A stretch of DNA of 64,000 bases from Pleomorphomonas sp. JP5 (GTDB lineage: Bacteria > Pseudomonadota > Alphaproteobacteria > Rhizobiales > Pleomorphomonadaceae). The DNA lies in the NCBI RefSeq assembly GCF_023721815.1, contig NZ_JAMDLI010000008.1, positions 581,944-645,943 on the forward strand. Direction: 5' to 3'. The position numbers and the translations under genes are program-made. The notes beneath the pieces were generated by a model that searched no databases, had not been told where the DNA came from, and saw nothing but the letters and a program-made list of their open reading frames with translations. Below are positions 54,183-63,110 of this stretch, piece by piece. Each line of letters starts with the position of its first letter. The first letter of the stretch is position 1.

Positions 54183-55694
54183 ATGGTCGCCGATGGAATC
54201 CTACTGAAAGTCAAAGGCTTAACTAAGAAGTTCCCCGGCGTTGTCGCGCTGGACGGCGTGGACATAGAGGCGCGCGCCGGCGAGATCCACGGCATCTGTG
54301 GTGAAAACGGAGCCGGCAAGTCGACTCTGATCAAGATGCTCACAGGCGCCCATACGCCTGACAGCGGCACCATCGAGTTCGACGGAGTGACCTACACCTC
54401 TCTCGATCCCAGGCGAGCGATGGGAGTAGGCATCGGCTGCATCTATCAGGAACTGAACCTCATTCCGCATCTCACGGTCGCTGAGAACATCTTCCTGGGA
54501 CGCGAGATGTATCTGGCGGAATCGCTGAACATTCTCGATCGCGGCCAGATGAACGCCAAGGCGGCCGAACTGCTCGCCGATCTCGGGCTCGCCGTGTCGC
54601 CCACCGCCAGGCTCGGTACGCTCGGCGTCGGTCACCAGCAGATGATCGAGATCTGCCGCGCCGTCTGGTCCAACGCCAAGTTGATCATCATGGACGAACC
54701 GACGTCCAGCCTCAGCGAAAAGGAAGCGCATGACCTTTTCCGCGTGATGGCTCAGATGAAGGCGCGCGGCGTCGCCATCCTCTTCATTTCGCATCGGCTC
54801 GACGAGGTGCGCGACAACTGCGACACCGTGACCGTGATGCGCGACGGTCGCTCCATCGAGTCCTTCGCCATGAAGGAGCGCTCGGTGGCCGACATCATTC
54901 AGCTGATGGTCGGCCGCAGCATCCAGAACAAGTATCCGAAGGAGCCGGCGCCGCAGGGCGACGTCATCCTGTCGGTCAGGAACCTCAATCGCAAGGGCGT
55001 GCTGCGCGACATTTCCTTCGATCTCCGAGCGGGCGAAGTGCTCGGCTTCGCCGGGCTGGTCGGCGCGGGACGGACCGAGACTGCACGCGCCATCACCGGC
55101 GCCGACCCCTATGATTCCGGCTCCATCGAGGTATCCGGCAAGCCGGTGAAGATCCGGCAGCCGCTCGATTCCATCAATGCCGGCATCGCCTTCCTGACCG
55201 AAAACCGCAAGGAACAGGGCCTCATCCTGATCCAGAGCGTCGCGTTCAACGCGACCATCGTCAAGATGCACAAGTATGGCAAGGCCGGTTGGCTGAGCCT
55301 CGGCCGCATCAAGGAGACCGCGAGAAAGGTCTGCGCCGAAATGCGGCTCAAGACCTCTGGCATGGACATGCTGGTGGGCAAGCTTTCGGGTGGCAACCAG
55401 CAGAAGGTGGTCATCGCCAAGTGGCTGTTGTCCAACGCCAAGATCTTCATCTTCGACGAGCCGACCCGCGGCATCGACGTGGGCGCCAAGGTCGAGGTCT
55501 ACAAGCTTATCAATCAGTTGGTCGCGAACGGCGCCGGCGTCATCATCATCTGCTCCGAAATGGAAGAGGTGATGGGCATGGCCGACCGGATCCTCGTGAT
55601 GCACGAGGGCGAGATTACCGGCGAGATGACGCAGCAGGACGCGACGCAGGAAAAGATCATGTACGCCGCGTCCGGCTTCAAGCAGGCGTCCTGA
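54183..55694 (+). CDS. iatA: Inositol ABC transporter ATPase (duplicated domains)
   Basis: 503 residues from the ATG at 54183, with GAGG 8 bases upstream (a TTG 10 codons earlier is less likely). CUT2 ATPase: half 1 has GENGAGKST and IIMDEPTSSL; half 2 has GLVGAGRTE, LSGGNQQKVVIAKWLL and IFIFDEPTRGIDVGAKVEVY. An upstream IolR-type operator and inositol catabolic genes downstream make myo-inositol the likely substrate; the symbol follows the Caulobacter iat names and is by context. Confidence 0.85.
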   Translation: MVADGILLKVKGLTKKFPGVVALDGVDIEARAGEIHGICGENGAGKSTLIKMLTGAHTPDSGTIEFDGVTYTSLDPRRAMGVGIGCIYQELNLIPHLTVAENIFLGREMYLAESLNILDRGQMNAKAAELLADLGLAVSPTARLGTLGVGHQQMIEICRAVWSNAKLIIMDEPTSSLSEKEAHDLFRVMAQMKARGVAILFISHRLDEVRDNCDTVTVMRDGRSIESFAMKERSVADIIQLMVGRSIQNKYPKEPAPQGDVILSVRNLNRKGVLRDISFDLRAGEVLGFAGLVGAGRTETARAITGADPYDSGSIEVSGKPVKIRQPLDSINAGIAFLTENRKEQGLILIQSVAFNATIVKMHKYGKAGWLSLGRIKETARKVCAEMRLKTSGMDMLVGKLSGGNQQKVVIAKWLLSNAKIFIFDEPTRGIDVGAKVEVYKLINQLVANGAGVIIICSEMEEVMGMADRILVMHEGEITGEMTQQDATQEKIMYAASGFKQAS

Positions 55695-55756
55695 CCTCAA
55701 GACCAGCCTTTTCCCGGCCAGCGCTGCCGGACCCTATTCCGTGGGAGGAATTTTCG

Positions 55757-56770
55757 ATGTCCAACGACGTCCTGACCAACAACGGCAAGCTGCCGGCTGA
55801 GAAAGCCGTCGGCAAGAGCGCCGCCATGACCGAGAAACTCTACCAGCTCGGCGTGCTGCTCAGCCTGCTCCTGCTCTGCGCCGTCATGACCGCGCTTTCG
55901 CCCCGCTTCCTGACCATGGACAACCTGATGAACGTCGCCTCGCAGGCGGCGGTCAGCGCCATCGTGTCGATCGGCATGTTCCTCGCCATCCTGACGGCGG
56001 GTATCGACCTGAGCGTCGGTTCGGTGCTGGCGCTGTCGGCCATGATGATGGGCATCGCTTCCGATCGTTGGGGCCTGGGTCCTTATGCGTCGATACTGGT
56101 ATGCCTCGGCTCCGGCGCTCTGCTCGGCCTCGTCAACGGCCTGCTGCTCACCAAGCTGCGCCTGCCTCACCCGTTCATCTCGACGCTCGGCATGCAGAAG
56201 ATGGCGCGCGGCATCGCACTGTTCGTCACCGCCGCCGCCCCGATCAGCATGTTCCCCGACGAGATCCAGTATCTCGGCAACAACTCGATCGGCCAGGTGC
56301 CGGTGAGCTTTATCCTGGTCGCCATCCTCTACGTCGGCATGTACTTCTTCCTGACCCGCACCTCGACCGGGCGTTACATCTACGCCGTCGGCGGCAACAA
56401 GGAAGCGGCACGACTGTCCGGCATCAAGGTCAACAGCATCCTGAACCTCGTCTATACGATCTCGGGCCTGACCGCCGCTCTCGCCGGCCTCGTCCTGGCC
56501 GGACGCGTCAACGCCGTCTATCCGCTGGCCGGCCTCGACTACGAGACCGATGCCATCGCCGCCGTGATCATCGGTGGCGCCAGCTTCTTCGGCGGCGTCG
56601 GCTCGATCGCCAACACCATCATCGGCGTGCTGCTGATCGCCGTGCTGCGCAATGGCCTCAATCTTCTGAACGTCGACAGTGCCTTCCAGACCTTCGCCAT
56701 CGGCGCGGTGATCGTGGTTGCCGTGGCCGTCGACGTCCTTCGACAGAATGTCATGAAGTCCGGGCGCTGA
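55757..56770 (+). CDS. iatP: Inositol ABC transporter permease
   Basis: 337 residues from the ATG at 55757 after GGGAGGAA; the frame is open upstream over the ATPase gene but that is not coding. An RbsC-like permease with about nine spans: MFLAILTAGIDLSVGSVLALSAMMMG, ARLSGIKVNSILNLVYTISGLTAALAGLVLAG and VIIGGASFFGGVGSIANTIIGVLLIAVLRNGLNLL. Confidence 0.87.
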   Translation: MSNDVLTNNGKLPAEKAVGKSAAMTEKLYQLGVLLSLLLLCAVMTALSPRFLTMDNLMNVASQAAVSAIVSIGMFLAILTAGIDLSVGSVLALSAMMMGIASDRWGLGPYASILVCLGSGALLGLVNGLLLTKLRLPHPFISTLGMQKMARGIALFVTAAAPISMFPDEIQYLGNNSIGQVPVSFILVAILYVGMYFFLTRTSTGRYIYAVGGNKEAARLSGIKVNSILNLVYTISGLTAALAGLVLAGRVNAVYPLAGLDYETDAIAAVIIGGASFFGGVGSIANTIIGVLLIAVLRNGLNLLNVDSAFQTFAIGAVIVVAVAVDVLRQNVMKSGR

Positions 56771-56912
56771 GGCTGCAAGCCCAGCGCCAGGATCGACCCG
56801 CCCTACGTCCGCGACATGGGTCCGCGCGCCACGCCGGACCGGACGTAACGAGGCCTCGCCAAGAGGAGACGCGAGGCCTCGGAACCAGACCAGTCTTAAT
56901 GGGAGTGAGAAC

Positions 56913-57878
56913 ATGAACCGGAGAAGTTTCGTCACCGCACTGATGGCCGGTGCCTTTGCCGTCGCAACGCTGCCGGCGCTCGCCACCTTCAGCGCCCCTG
57001 CTGCCGCCGCCGAGAAGGTGAAGATCGCCGTCGTCCTGAAGACGCTGTCGAGCCAGTACTGGAAGATCGTTGCTGCGGGCGCCCAGGCTGCCGCCGACAA
57101 GAACAACGTCGACCTCATCGTGCTCGGCCCGCCGACCGAAGACGCCGTCGAACAGCAGATCAACATGGTTCAGGACGTTCTCGCCCAGAAGCCCGATGCC
57201 CTGATCTTCTCCCCGTCGCAGCCCGACACCGCCGTCAACGTCATCACCAAGGTCCGCAAGGCCGGCATCCCGGTCCTGCTGGTCGACACCGGCATGCCGG
57301 AGAAGTTCACCGACTATGCGTCCTTCATCGGCACCGACAACATCGCCGCGGGCAAGGCGGGTGGCGAAGCGCTTCTGAAGGTACTCAAGAAGGGTGACAA
57401 GGTGCTGCTGCTCGATGGCGCGCCGGGCAACCCGAGCATGACCCAGCGTTGCGATGGCGCCAAGGAAGTGCTGGAAGCCGCCGGTATCGAGATCGCCGCG
57501 CGTCAGCCGGCCTACTCGGACCGCGAAAAAGCCTACACCGTTACGCAGAACGTGCTGCAGTCGACGCCCGATATCGCGGGCGTGTTCGCCGGTAACGACG
57601 AAGAGGCGCTCGGCGCCCTGCGCGCCCTCAAGCAGAGCGGCAAGGAAGTTCCGATCATCGGCGTCGACGCCAACACCGACAACCTCAAGGCCATGCTGGC
57701 CGGCGACCTCTACGGCTCCATCGCCCAGGGCAACTATGACATGGGTCGCCTTGGCGTCGAGAAGGCGCTGGAAATCATCGCCGGCAAGACCGTCGACAAG
57801 CGCATCGACTCCGGCGCCACCTTGATCACCAAGGAAAACGCCCAGGAGCTCCTGGACTTCCGCGCGTCGATCAAGTGA
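56913..57878 (+). CDS. ibpA: Inositol-binding periplasmic protein
   Basis: 321 residues: signal peptide (MNRRSFVTALMAGAFAVATL to APAAAA) and a RbsB-like fold with VKIAVVLKTLSSQYWKIVAAGAQAAADKNNVDLIVLGPPTEDAVEQQINMVQDVLAQKPDALIFSP and GVFAGNDEEALGALRALKQSGKEVPIIGVDANTDNLKAML. Last gene of the importer, separated from the permease by 142 bases and followed by a strong hairpin. Inositol specificity is inferred from context. Confidence 0.85.
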   Translation: MNRRSFVTALMAGAFAVATLPALATFSAPAAAAEKVKIAVVLKTLSSQYWKIVAAGAQAAADKNNVDLIVLGPPTEDAVEQQINMVQDVLAQKPDALIFSPSQPDTAVNVITKVRKAGIPVLLVDTGMPEKFTDYASFIGTDNIAAGKAGGEALLKVLKKGDKVLLLDGAPGNPSMTQRCDGAKEVLEAAGIEIAARQPAYSDREKAYTVTQNVLQSTPDIAGVFAGNDEEALGALRALKQSGKEVPIIGVDANTDNLKAMLAGDLYGSIAQGNYDMGRLGVEKALEIIAGKTVDKRIDSGATLITKENAQELLDFRASIK

Positions 57879-57915
57879 TCCTGACCGCTCCCAAAGAGTG
57901 TTGAGAGCAAATATG

Positions 57916-57940
57916 GGCGAGGCGGTTCCGCTGCCTCGCC
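57916..57940 (+). terminator. Hairpin after ibpA
   Basis: GGCGAGGC (57916-57923) pairs with GCCTCGCC (57933-57940), 37 bases after the ibpA stop. There is no U-run. Confidence 0.5.
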
Positions 57941-58151
57941 ACTTTCACGAGCCGACAGCCGGATCCGGCTGCGCCGCCCGTGGAAGCGGACGGCCGGTCT
58001 TTTGTGGCTTCGCCATTTCGGAGCCGCAAGCAGACTGGCCCATTTGTCGACGTCAAGTCTGAATCGTTTTTCTTTCACTTCAACAAACCATTGCGCCGAC
58101 GGCGCCGGCATATCGAAGACCGGCCGGGCGCAGATCTCGAGGTAGGTCCTC

Positions 58152-59156
58152 ATGTCCGCTTCCGTCCGCATCGGCATTGTGGGTCTGGGCCGGCTAGGCC
58201 GTCGCCACGCCGAAAACCTGGCCCTTCGCGTTCCCGGCGCCTCTCTTGTGGCAGCCGCAAGCCCGATCGCCGAAGAACGAGCCTGGGCCGAGGCCACGCT
58301 TCCCGGCGTCTCGACCTACCCCGGCCTGACCGAGCTTCTCGGCCATCCCGGGCTCGACGCCGTCTGGCTGGTGACTCCGACGTCGCTGCATGCCGACCAG
58401 ACGATAGCCAGCCTCGAAGCGGGCAAGCACGTCTTCTGCGAGAAGCCGATCGCCCTGGAGACCGCCGACTGCGACCGGGTTGTCGCCGTTGCCGAAAAGC
58501 ACCCCGACCAGTTGGTGATGATCGGCTTCATGCGCCGGTTCGATCCCGCGTATGCCGAGGCCAAACGCATTATCTCCAAGGGAGAACTCGGCGACGTCTT
58601 TTCCATCAGTTGTCGGTCGGAAGACCCCGTCGACCCCGACGGCTTCTTCGTCCGCTTCGCGCCGACGTCCGGCGGCATCTTCCTCGACTGCTGTATCCAT
58701 GACATCGACCTTGTCCGCTGGATGCTGGATGGGGCCGAAGTTTCGTCGGTGAGCGCCGCCGGCAGCCGCGTCATGTATCCGGCACTGGGCGAGTGCGGCG
58801 ACGTCGACAACGGCTTCGCCACCGTGACCTTCAAGGGTGGACAAGTCGCCACCTTCCACGTCTCCCGGACGTCGCATCGCGGCTACGAAGCGACCATGGC
58901 CGTTACCGGAACGCGCGGGGGCCTCGACATAGGCCGCAATGTGCCGCGCGGGCCAATCACGCTGGAAGTCGGCGGAAATCGTCAGATCGAAGGCCAGGTC
59001 GATTTCTTCGAACGGTTCGGCGATGCCTTCCTGCACGAAGCGCGCGCCTTTGTCGAAGCCGTGCGGACCGGCGGCCCCACGCCTAGCAGCATCGCCGACG
59101 CCCGTGAGGCGACGCGGCTCGCCTGCGCCATGCGCGAGGCGCTGCGCGTGGGCTGA
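58152..59156 (+). CDS. Gfo/Idh/MocA oxidoreductase, inositol dehydrogenase-like
   Basis: 334 residues: an N-terminal Rossmann fold (VRIGIVGLGRLGRRHAENLALRVPGASLVAAAS), the active-site lysine motif HVFCEKPIALET, MIGFMRRFDPAYAEAKR, and the catalytic HDxD segment FLDCCIHDIDLVRWML. It oxidises a polyol, most likely an inositol isomer, with NAD(P). It is a divergent paralogue of the iolG product at 62 kb, perhaps for scyllo- or chiro-inositol. GAGGTAGG precedes the ATG. It follows the importer genes and is ended by a U-rich terminator. Confidence 0.87.
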   Translation: MSASVRIGIVGLGRLGRRHAENLALRVPGASLVAAASPIAEERAWAEATLPGVSTYPGLTELLGHPGLDAVWLVTPTSLHADQTIASLEAGKHVFCEKPIALETADCDRVVAVAEKHPDQLVMIGFMRRFDPAYAEAKRIISKGELGDVFSISCRSEDPVDPDGFFVRFAPTSGGIFLDCCIHDIDLVRWMLDGAEVSSVSAAGSRVMYPALGECGDVDNGFATVTFKGGQVATFHVSRTSHRGYEATMAVTGTRGGLDIGRNVPRGPITLEVGGNRQIEGQVDFFERFGDAFLHEARAFVEAVRTGGPTPSSIADAREATRLACAMREALRVG

Positions 59157-59195
59157 CCACCGCCTGCGGAGACAGACCAGCCCTTCACGAGTCGC

Positions 59196-59216
59196 CCCGG
59201 AGACAGCATCTCCGGG
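59196..59216 (+). terminator. Intrinsic terminator of the first dehydrogenase gene
   Basis: CCCGGAGA (59196-59203), 5-base loop, TCTCCGGG (59209-59216), followed by CCTTTTGC. Confidence 0.75.
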
Positions 59217-59294
59217 CCTTTTGCATGGCCATGCCATAGGCTGCCGTTCCATCGTACCGGCGATATCAAGCAACACCCCGGGGATCAACAAAAA

Positions 59295-59323
59295 GGCCCT
59301 CTGAAGACCTGCTTCAGAGGGCC
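59295..59323 (-). terminator. Intrinsic terminator of iolE
   Basis: GGCCCTCTGAAG (59295-59306) and CTTCAGAGGGCC (59312-59323) form a perfect 12-pair stem with a 5-base loop. On the minus strand it is followed by TTTTTGTTG. It lies 22 bases after the iolE stop: a textbook terminator. Confidence 0.9.
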
Positions 59324-59345
59324 AGTTCCGCGCTGGGATAGCGGG

Positions 59346-60227
59346 TCAGCGAAGCCCGGCTTCCGCCAGGAAACGCTTCAGGTTGGTGATGCCCATGTTG
59401 ACGTACTTCTTGGGATTGGCCTTCTCCGGATCCTGTTCGGCTTCAAGCACGACCCAGCCCGAATAGTTCGGCAGCGCTTTGAATACGCTAGTGAAATCGA
59501 TGGCCCCATCGCCGGGAACCGTATAGACGCCCTCGAGAACGGCATCGAGGAAGGACCAGCCCTCGGCAAGCGCCTTCTTGGCAATCGGCTCACGCACATC
59601 CTTGGTGTGGACGTGGCCGATGCGATCGGCGTATTTGCGCGCCATGGCAACGGCGTCGCCGCCGCCCCAGGTCATGTGGCCGGTATCGAGGAGGAGCTTC
59701 ACCGCCGGGCCTGTCCCGGCCATGAACCGGTCGACCTCTTCCGGGGTCTGGACTACCGTGCCCATGTGGTGGTGGTAGACCACCTGCAGACCATAGCCCT
59801 TAACCAGCTCGGCGAAACGGGTCATGCGCGGCAGGAAGACGGCCCATTCGGCGTCGGTGAGTACCGGGCGGCTCGAAAGCGGCGCCGACTTGGTACCGTG
59901 AACGGTCCGCGTGCACTCGCAGACGATGAGCACCTCGGCGCCCGCTTCCTTGCGCCACTTCAGCTCGTTCTGGGCCGCGGCAAACTCTGCGTCGGCATCG
60001 CGTTCGAGCAGGAAGGTGGAGTACCAGCCGGAGACGAAGACCATGCCATAGTCGGCAAGGAGCTTCTTCAGCGCCGGTCCGTCCTCGGGCAGCTTGTGCC
60101 CCTTTTCCATACCCTCGATTCCGGCCTCGCGCGCCTCGGTCAGGCACTGTTCGAGGGGGATGTCACCGCCGATTTCCCACAGGTCATCGTTTGACCAGCA
60201 GATGGGATTGGCCCCAATGCGAATCAT
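59346..60227 (-). CDS. iolE: Inosose dehydratase
   Basis: 293 residues of the xylose-isomerase-like TIM barrel family. The IolE opening IRIGANPICWSNDDLWEIGGDIPLEQCLTEAREAGIEGMEKGHKLPEDGPALK is diagnostic, followed by SGWYSTFLLERD, YHHHMGTVVQTPEEVDRFM, LLLDTGHMTWGGGDAV, GHVHTKDVR, and the C-terminal metal Glu region WVVLEAEQDPEKANPKKYV. It dehydrates 2-keto-myo-inositol, the step after IolG. Transcribed alone on the minus strand with its own terminator, and an IolR-type palindrome lies upstream. Confidence 0.95.
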   Translation of the reverse strand: MIRIGANPICWSNDDLWEIGGDIPLEQCLTEAREAGIEGMEKGHKLPEDGPALKKLLADYGMVFVSGWYSTFLLERDADAEFAAAQNELKWRKEAGAEVLIVCECTRTVHGTKSAPLSSRPVLTDAEWAVFLPRMTRFAELVKGYGLQVVYHHHMGTVVQTPEEVDRFMAGTGPAVKLLLDTGHMTWGGGDAVAMARKYADRIGHVHTKDVREPIAKKALAEGWSFLDAVLEGVYTVPGDGAIDFTSVFKALPNYSGWVVLEAEQDPEKANPKKYVNMGITNLKRFLAEAGLR

Positions 60228-60353
60228 GTCTTCTCTCCCAGTAGCCGCGCCGGTTCGAGCCTGTCGCCGACCGGACTGTTGCTTGCCAAACGCCTCGTCC
60301 GGATTGGACGTCAGAATAACGCACAGGCCGTCCTCTTCGGCCGGCGACGTCTT

Positions 60354-60367
60354 GGAACACGCATTCC
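60354..60367. promoter_or_regulatory. IolR operator candidate of iolE
   Basis: GGAA-CACGCA-TTCC at 60354-60367, about 127 bases ahead of the iolE start. A wider inverted pair, CTTGGAAC (60351-60358) and GTTCCAAG (60379-60386), surrounds it, offering a second half-site. Confidence 0.6.
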
Positions 60368-60509
60368 ACTCTCACTCCGTTCCAAGAGCGAACTTTCAGC
60401 ACTAGGGGCAGGATCGGCCATGAACCGAGGATCAACTGACGATCCGCTCATGTCAGCGAACAAGCCCAAAGGCAAATCCATTTTTGATTTGTATATTCCT
60501 TATTTCATT

Positions 60510-61403
60510 TCATTCGGTATGTAAATTCCGTTTCTCTCGACCTCGACGAAGGTCGGCTACCGATACCGTCAGCGCTGTCGCAACGGTCAACGTGGCCGCG
60601 AGCGACCTGAACCCCTCGAAGTCGGCCTCCACAATCTCGAACCAGGCCCCGTTCTCCGGCACCAGCGGGCTGAAGGGGCTGTCGGTGATCACGACGAGAG
60701 GCACACCCTGCAACGCAGCCTGCCGCATGTGGTCGACCGTACCGGACGCATAGGGGGTGAAGCTGATGGCGAAGGCGGCGTCTTGGGGGCCGGCAAAGTT
60801 CAGGATTTCACGATCGATCCCGAGCGGCGACCCCACGAGAACGGTACGAACGCCGAGCTTTCCGAAGGCATAGGCCATGTATGAGGTGATCGGATAGGAG
60901 CGACGCTGGGCAAGCAGATAGATGGTTTCGGCATCAGCCAGGATGCGGGCCGCCTTGTCCATGACGGCGGGATCTATCCGTTCGCAGACGCGCTCGACCG
61001 AGCGGATCGCCGCCTTGCCGAAACCATCCAGCATGGCCGCCGTGACAGGCCGACCGGACGAGTGGGTCGAGAACGCATCGAGACGCTCGTCATAGTTGGT
61101 CGGACGATCTCGCAACCGTTCCTGAAACACGACCTGGAGCTCCGAGAACCCCTTGTATCCCATGGCCTTGGCAAAGCGCACAAGAGTCGAGGGCTGCACC
61201 TTGGCGGCGGAGGCTATGCTCGCCACCGTGCCGAAAGCAATCTCGTCGGGCGACTCCACGGCATAGGCAGCAACCTGCGCCAGCCGACGCGGCAGCTTGT
61301 CACGACGCTCGACAATAACGTCGCGCAAAGCGCGGAACTCCTGAGGCGGCGCCCCGACGCCATCGGCGTCCTCGAAGTCCATCGGTTCGTTGTCTTCGCT
61401 CAT
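60510..61403 (-). CDS. RpiR family regulator, IolR-like (copy 1)
   Basis: 297 residues from the ATG at 61403 (a GTG two codons earlier is possible). An N-terminal HTH_6 domain (DKLPRRLAQVAAYAVESPDEIAFGTVASIASAAKVQPSTLVRFAKAMGYKGFSELQVVFQ) precedes a SIS sugar-phosphate domain (ADAETIYLLAQRRSYPITSYMAYAFGKLGVRTVLVGS...AISFTPYASGTVDHMRQAALQGVPLVVITDSPFSPL). This is the RpiR-type IolR that represses inositol genes in Sinorhizobium, probably relieved by a phosphorylated inositol intermediate. A close paralogue lies at 63.1 kb. Confidence 0.88.
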   Translation of the reverse strand: MSEDNEPMDFEDADGVGAPPQEFRALRDVIVERRDKLPRRLAQVAAYAVESPDEIAFGTVASIASAAKVQPSTLVRFAKAMGYKGFSELQVVFQERLRDRPTNYDERLDAFSTHSSGRPVTAAMLDGFGKAAIRSVERVCERIDPAVMDKAARILADAETIYLLAQRRSYPITSYMAYAFGKLGVRTVLVGSPLGIDREILNFAGPQDAAFAISFTPYASGTVDHMRQAALQGVPLVVITDSPFSPLVPENGAWFEIVEADFEGFRSLAATLTVATALTVSVADLRRGREKRNLHTE

Positions 61404-61976
61404 CCCCACTCACCCCAATCGAATTGGACGTTTCAACCGTATTCCACCGTTCCAGCCGATGTTAGCCCATCCCCCCTTCGTTGGCATCGGCAAAGAAGCG
61501 ACCGGCCGTTTCAGGGAGATACACCACACGACGGTACAAGCCCGCTCATCCCTAGTGGCTAGACGCTTGGTCAACCGGATGCTCAAACCGTATCAACATT
61601 GACTTAATTCATTGTAATTAAACAATAATACTTTCTTCGTCCATTGAAGTCACCTCACTTGCAACCTCCCCCACGGATCTGAGCATTCGACCAAATGGTA
61701 ATGATCCTGATGCCAACGAAGGGCCGATTGGGCAGTGAAGCCCTTGACGGGCAGACGATATGGAACTTAAATTCCATATCGAAAAACGACTGTTCCATAT
61801 AATCCAATACAGACAGAACGCTACACTCGGCGAAGAGGACGCTGGAACAGGCTTGCTACGGCCAATCCGAAAGGGATTGCGACCTATCTCACCTTTTGGC
61901 GCGGCGGGCAGATTCAATCAGCCGACGGGGAACACGAGATGCCCCGACGGTAACTGTCGAGGGAGAGAGCTCTATC
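61404..61976. other. Divergent control region, iolR copy 1 / iolG
   Basis: 573 bases with no supportable gene, AT-rich from 61580 to 61830. It contains the strongest IolR-type palindrome in the window and a possible extra TTCCATAT half-site at 61793-61800. Near the regulator start, TTCC is repeated (TTCCACCGTTCC, 61443-61454), possibly for autoregulation. Confidence 0.6.
61744..61775 (+). promoter_or_regulatory. Promoter and IolR operator of iolG
   Basis: TTGACG (61744-61749), 17 bases, TTAAAT (61767-61772) form a good promoter. The palindrome GGAA-CTTAAA-TTCC (61762-61775) covers the -10 box and extends to a 24-base near-perfect dyad with GATAT and ATATC ends (61758-61781). Confidence 0.75.
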
Positions 61977-62972
61977 ATGACGCTGAGATTTGGATTGCTG
62001 GGCGCCGGGCGCATCGGCAAGGTGCACGCTGGCGCCGTCGCCGCCACCCCGGGGGCAAAGCTTGTCGCCGTGGCCGATGCCTTGCCGGAGGCGGCCGCCT
62101 TCATATCGAAGTCGTCGGGCGCCGAAGTTCGCACGATCGACGAGATCATGAACGCCAAGGATATCGACGCCGTGCTGATCACGACGCCGACCGACATGCA
62201 TGCCGACATGATCGAGCAGGCCGCCCGCGCAAAGAAGGCGATCTTCTGTGAGAAGCCGATCGATCTCGACGTCGATCGCGTGCGCCGCTGCCTCGACACG
62301 GTCGCCAAGGAAAAAGCGGCGCTGATGATCGGGTTCAACCGGCGCTTCGATCCCAACTTCATGGAAGCGCGGGCGCGCATCGACGCCGGCCAGATCGGCG
62401 CGGTGGAAATGGTGTCCATCACCTCGCGCGATCCCTCCCCGCCGCCAGCGACATACGTGGCGCGCTCGGGCGGCATGTTCCGCGACATGACGATCCACGA
62501 CTTCGACATGGCGGCCTTCCTGCTCGGCGAGGATCCGGTCAAGGTGTTCGCCGTCGGCTCAAGCCTGGTCGATCCGGAAATCGGCAAGGCTGGCGACATC
62601 GACAGCGGCTCGGTCATTCTCACCACCAAGTCCGGCAAGATCGCCCAGATCTCCAACTCGCGCCGCGCCACCTACGGCTACGACCAGCGCATCGAGGTGC
62701 ATGGCTCGAAGGGCATGGTGCACGCCGAAAATCTTCGCGCCACCACCGTCGAGGTCGCGAACGCCGAGGGCTACCTTCGCGAGCCGCTCCTCGACTTCTT
62801 CATGACGCGCTACACGCAGGCTTACGCCAACGAGATCGCCGCCTTCATCAAGGCGCTCGAAGCCGGCAAGCCGATGCATCCCTCGGGCGAGGACGGCCTC
62901 AAGGCACTCGCCATGGCCGACGCGGCGGTGAAGTCGCTGAAAGAAGGCCGGCAGGTCGACATCGCTTACTGA
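61977..62972 (+). CDS. iolG: myo-Inositol 2-dehydrogenase
   Basis: 331 residues from the ATG at 61977, after GGGAGAGAG. It follows Sinorhizobium IdhA nearly line for line: MTLRFGLLGAGRIGKVHAGAV, AIFCEKPIDLDVDRVRRCLD, MIGFNRRFDPNFMEAR, VSITSRDPSPPP, the catalytic FRDMTIHDFDMAAFLLGE, ISNSRRATYGYDQRIEVHGSKGMVHAEN and DFFMTRYTQAYANEI. It oxidises myo-inositol to 2-keto-myo-inositol with NAD, the substrate of IolE. Confidence 0.96.
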   Translation: MTLRFGLLGAGRIGKVHAGAVAATPGAKLVAVADALPEAAAFISKSSGAEVRTIDEIMNAKDIDAVLITTPTDMHADMIEQAARAKKAIFCEKPIDLDVDRVRRCLDTVAKEKAALMIGFNRRFDPNFMEARARIDAGQIGAVEMVSITSRDPSPPPATYVARSGGMFRDMTIHDFDMAAFLLGEDPVKVFAVGSSLVDPEIGKAGDIDSGSVILTTKSGKIAQISNSRRATYGYDQRIEVHGSKGMVHAENLRATTVEVANAEGYLREPLLDFFMTRYTQAYANEIAAFIKALEAGKPMHPSGEDGLKALAMADAAVKSLKEGRQVDIAY

Positions 62973-62979
62973 AACGACG

Positions 62980-63006
62980 GCGGCCGGCAACAGTCGCCGG
63001 CCGCCA
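62980..63006 (+). terminator. Hairpin after iolG
   Basis: GGCGGCCGGC (62980-62989) pairs perfectly with GCCGGCCGCC (62997-63006), 7 bases after the iolG stop. Strong stem, no U-run. Confidence 0.6.
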
Positions 63007-63110
63007 CCCTCTCCCCCTCGGCCCGGTTCGACCAGCTGTGCCAACGCCTTCAGCCGAGCTTGGACGGCAAGCTCGCACTATGGCAATGCCACGCCGCAAA
63101 GTGATCCCGC

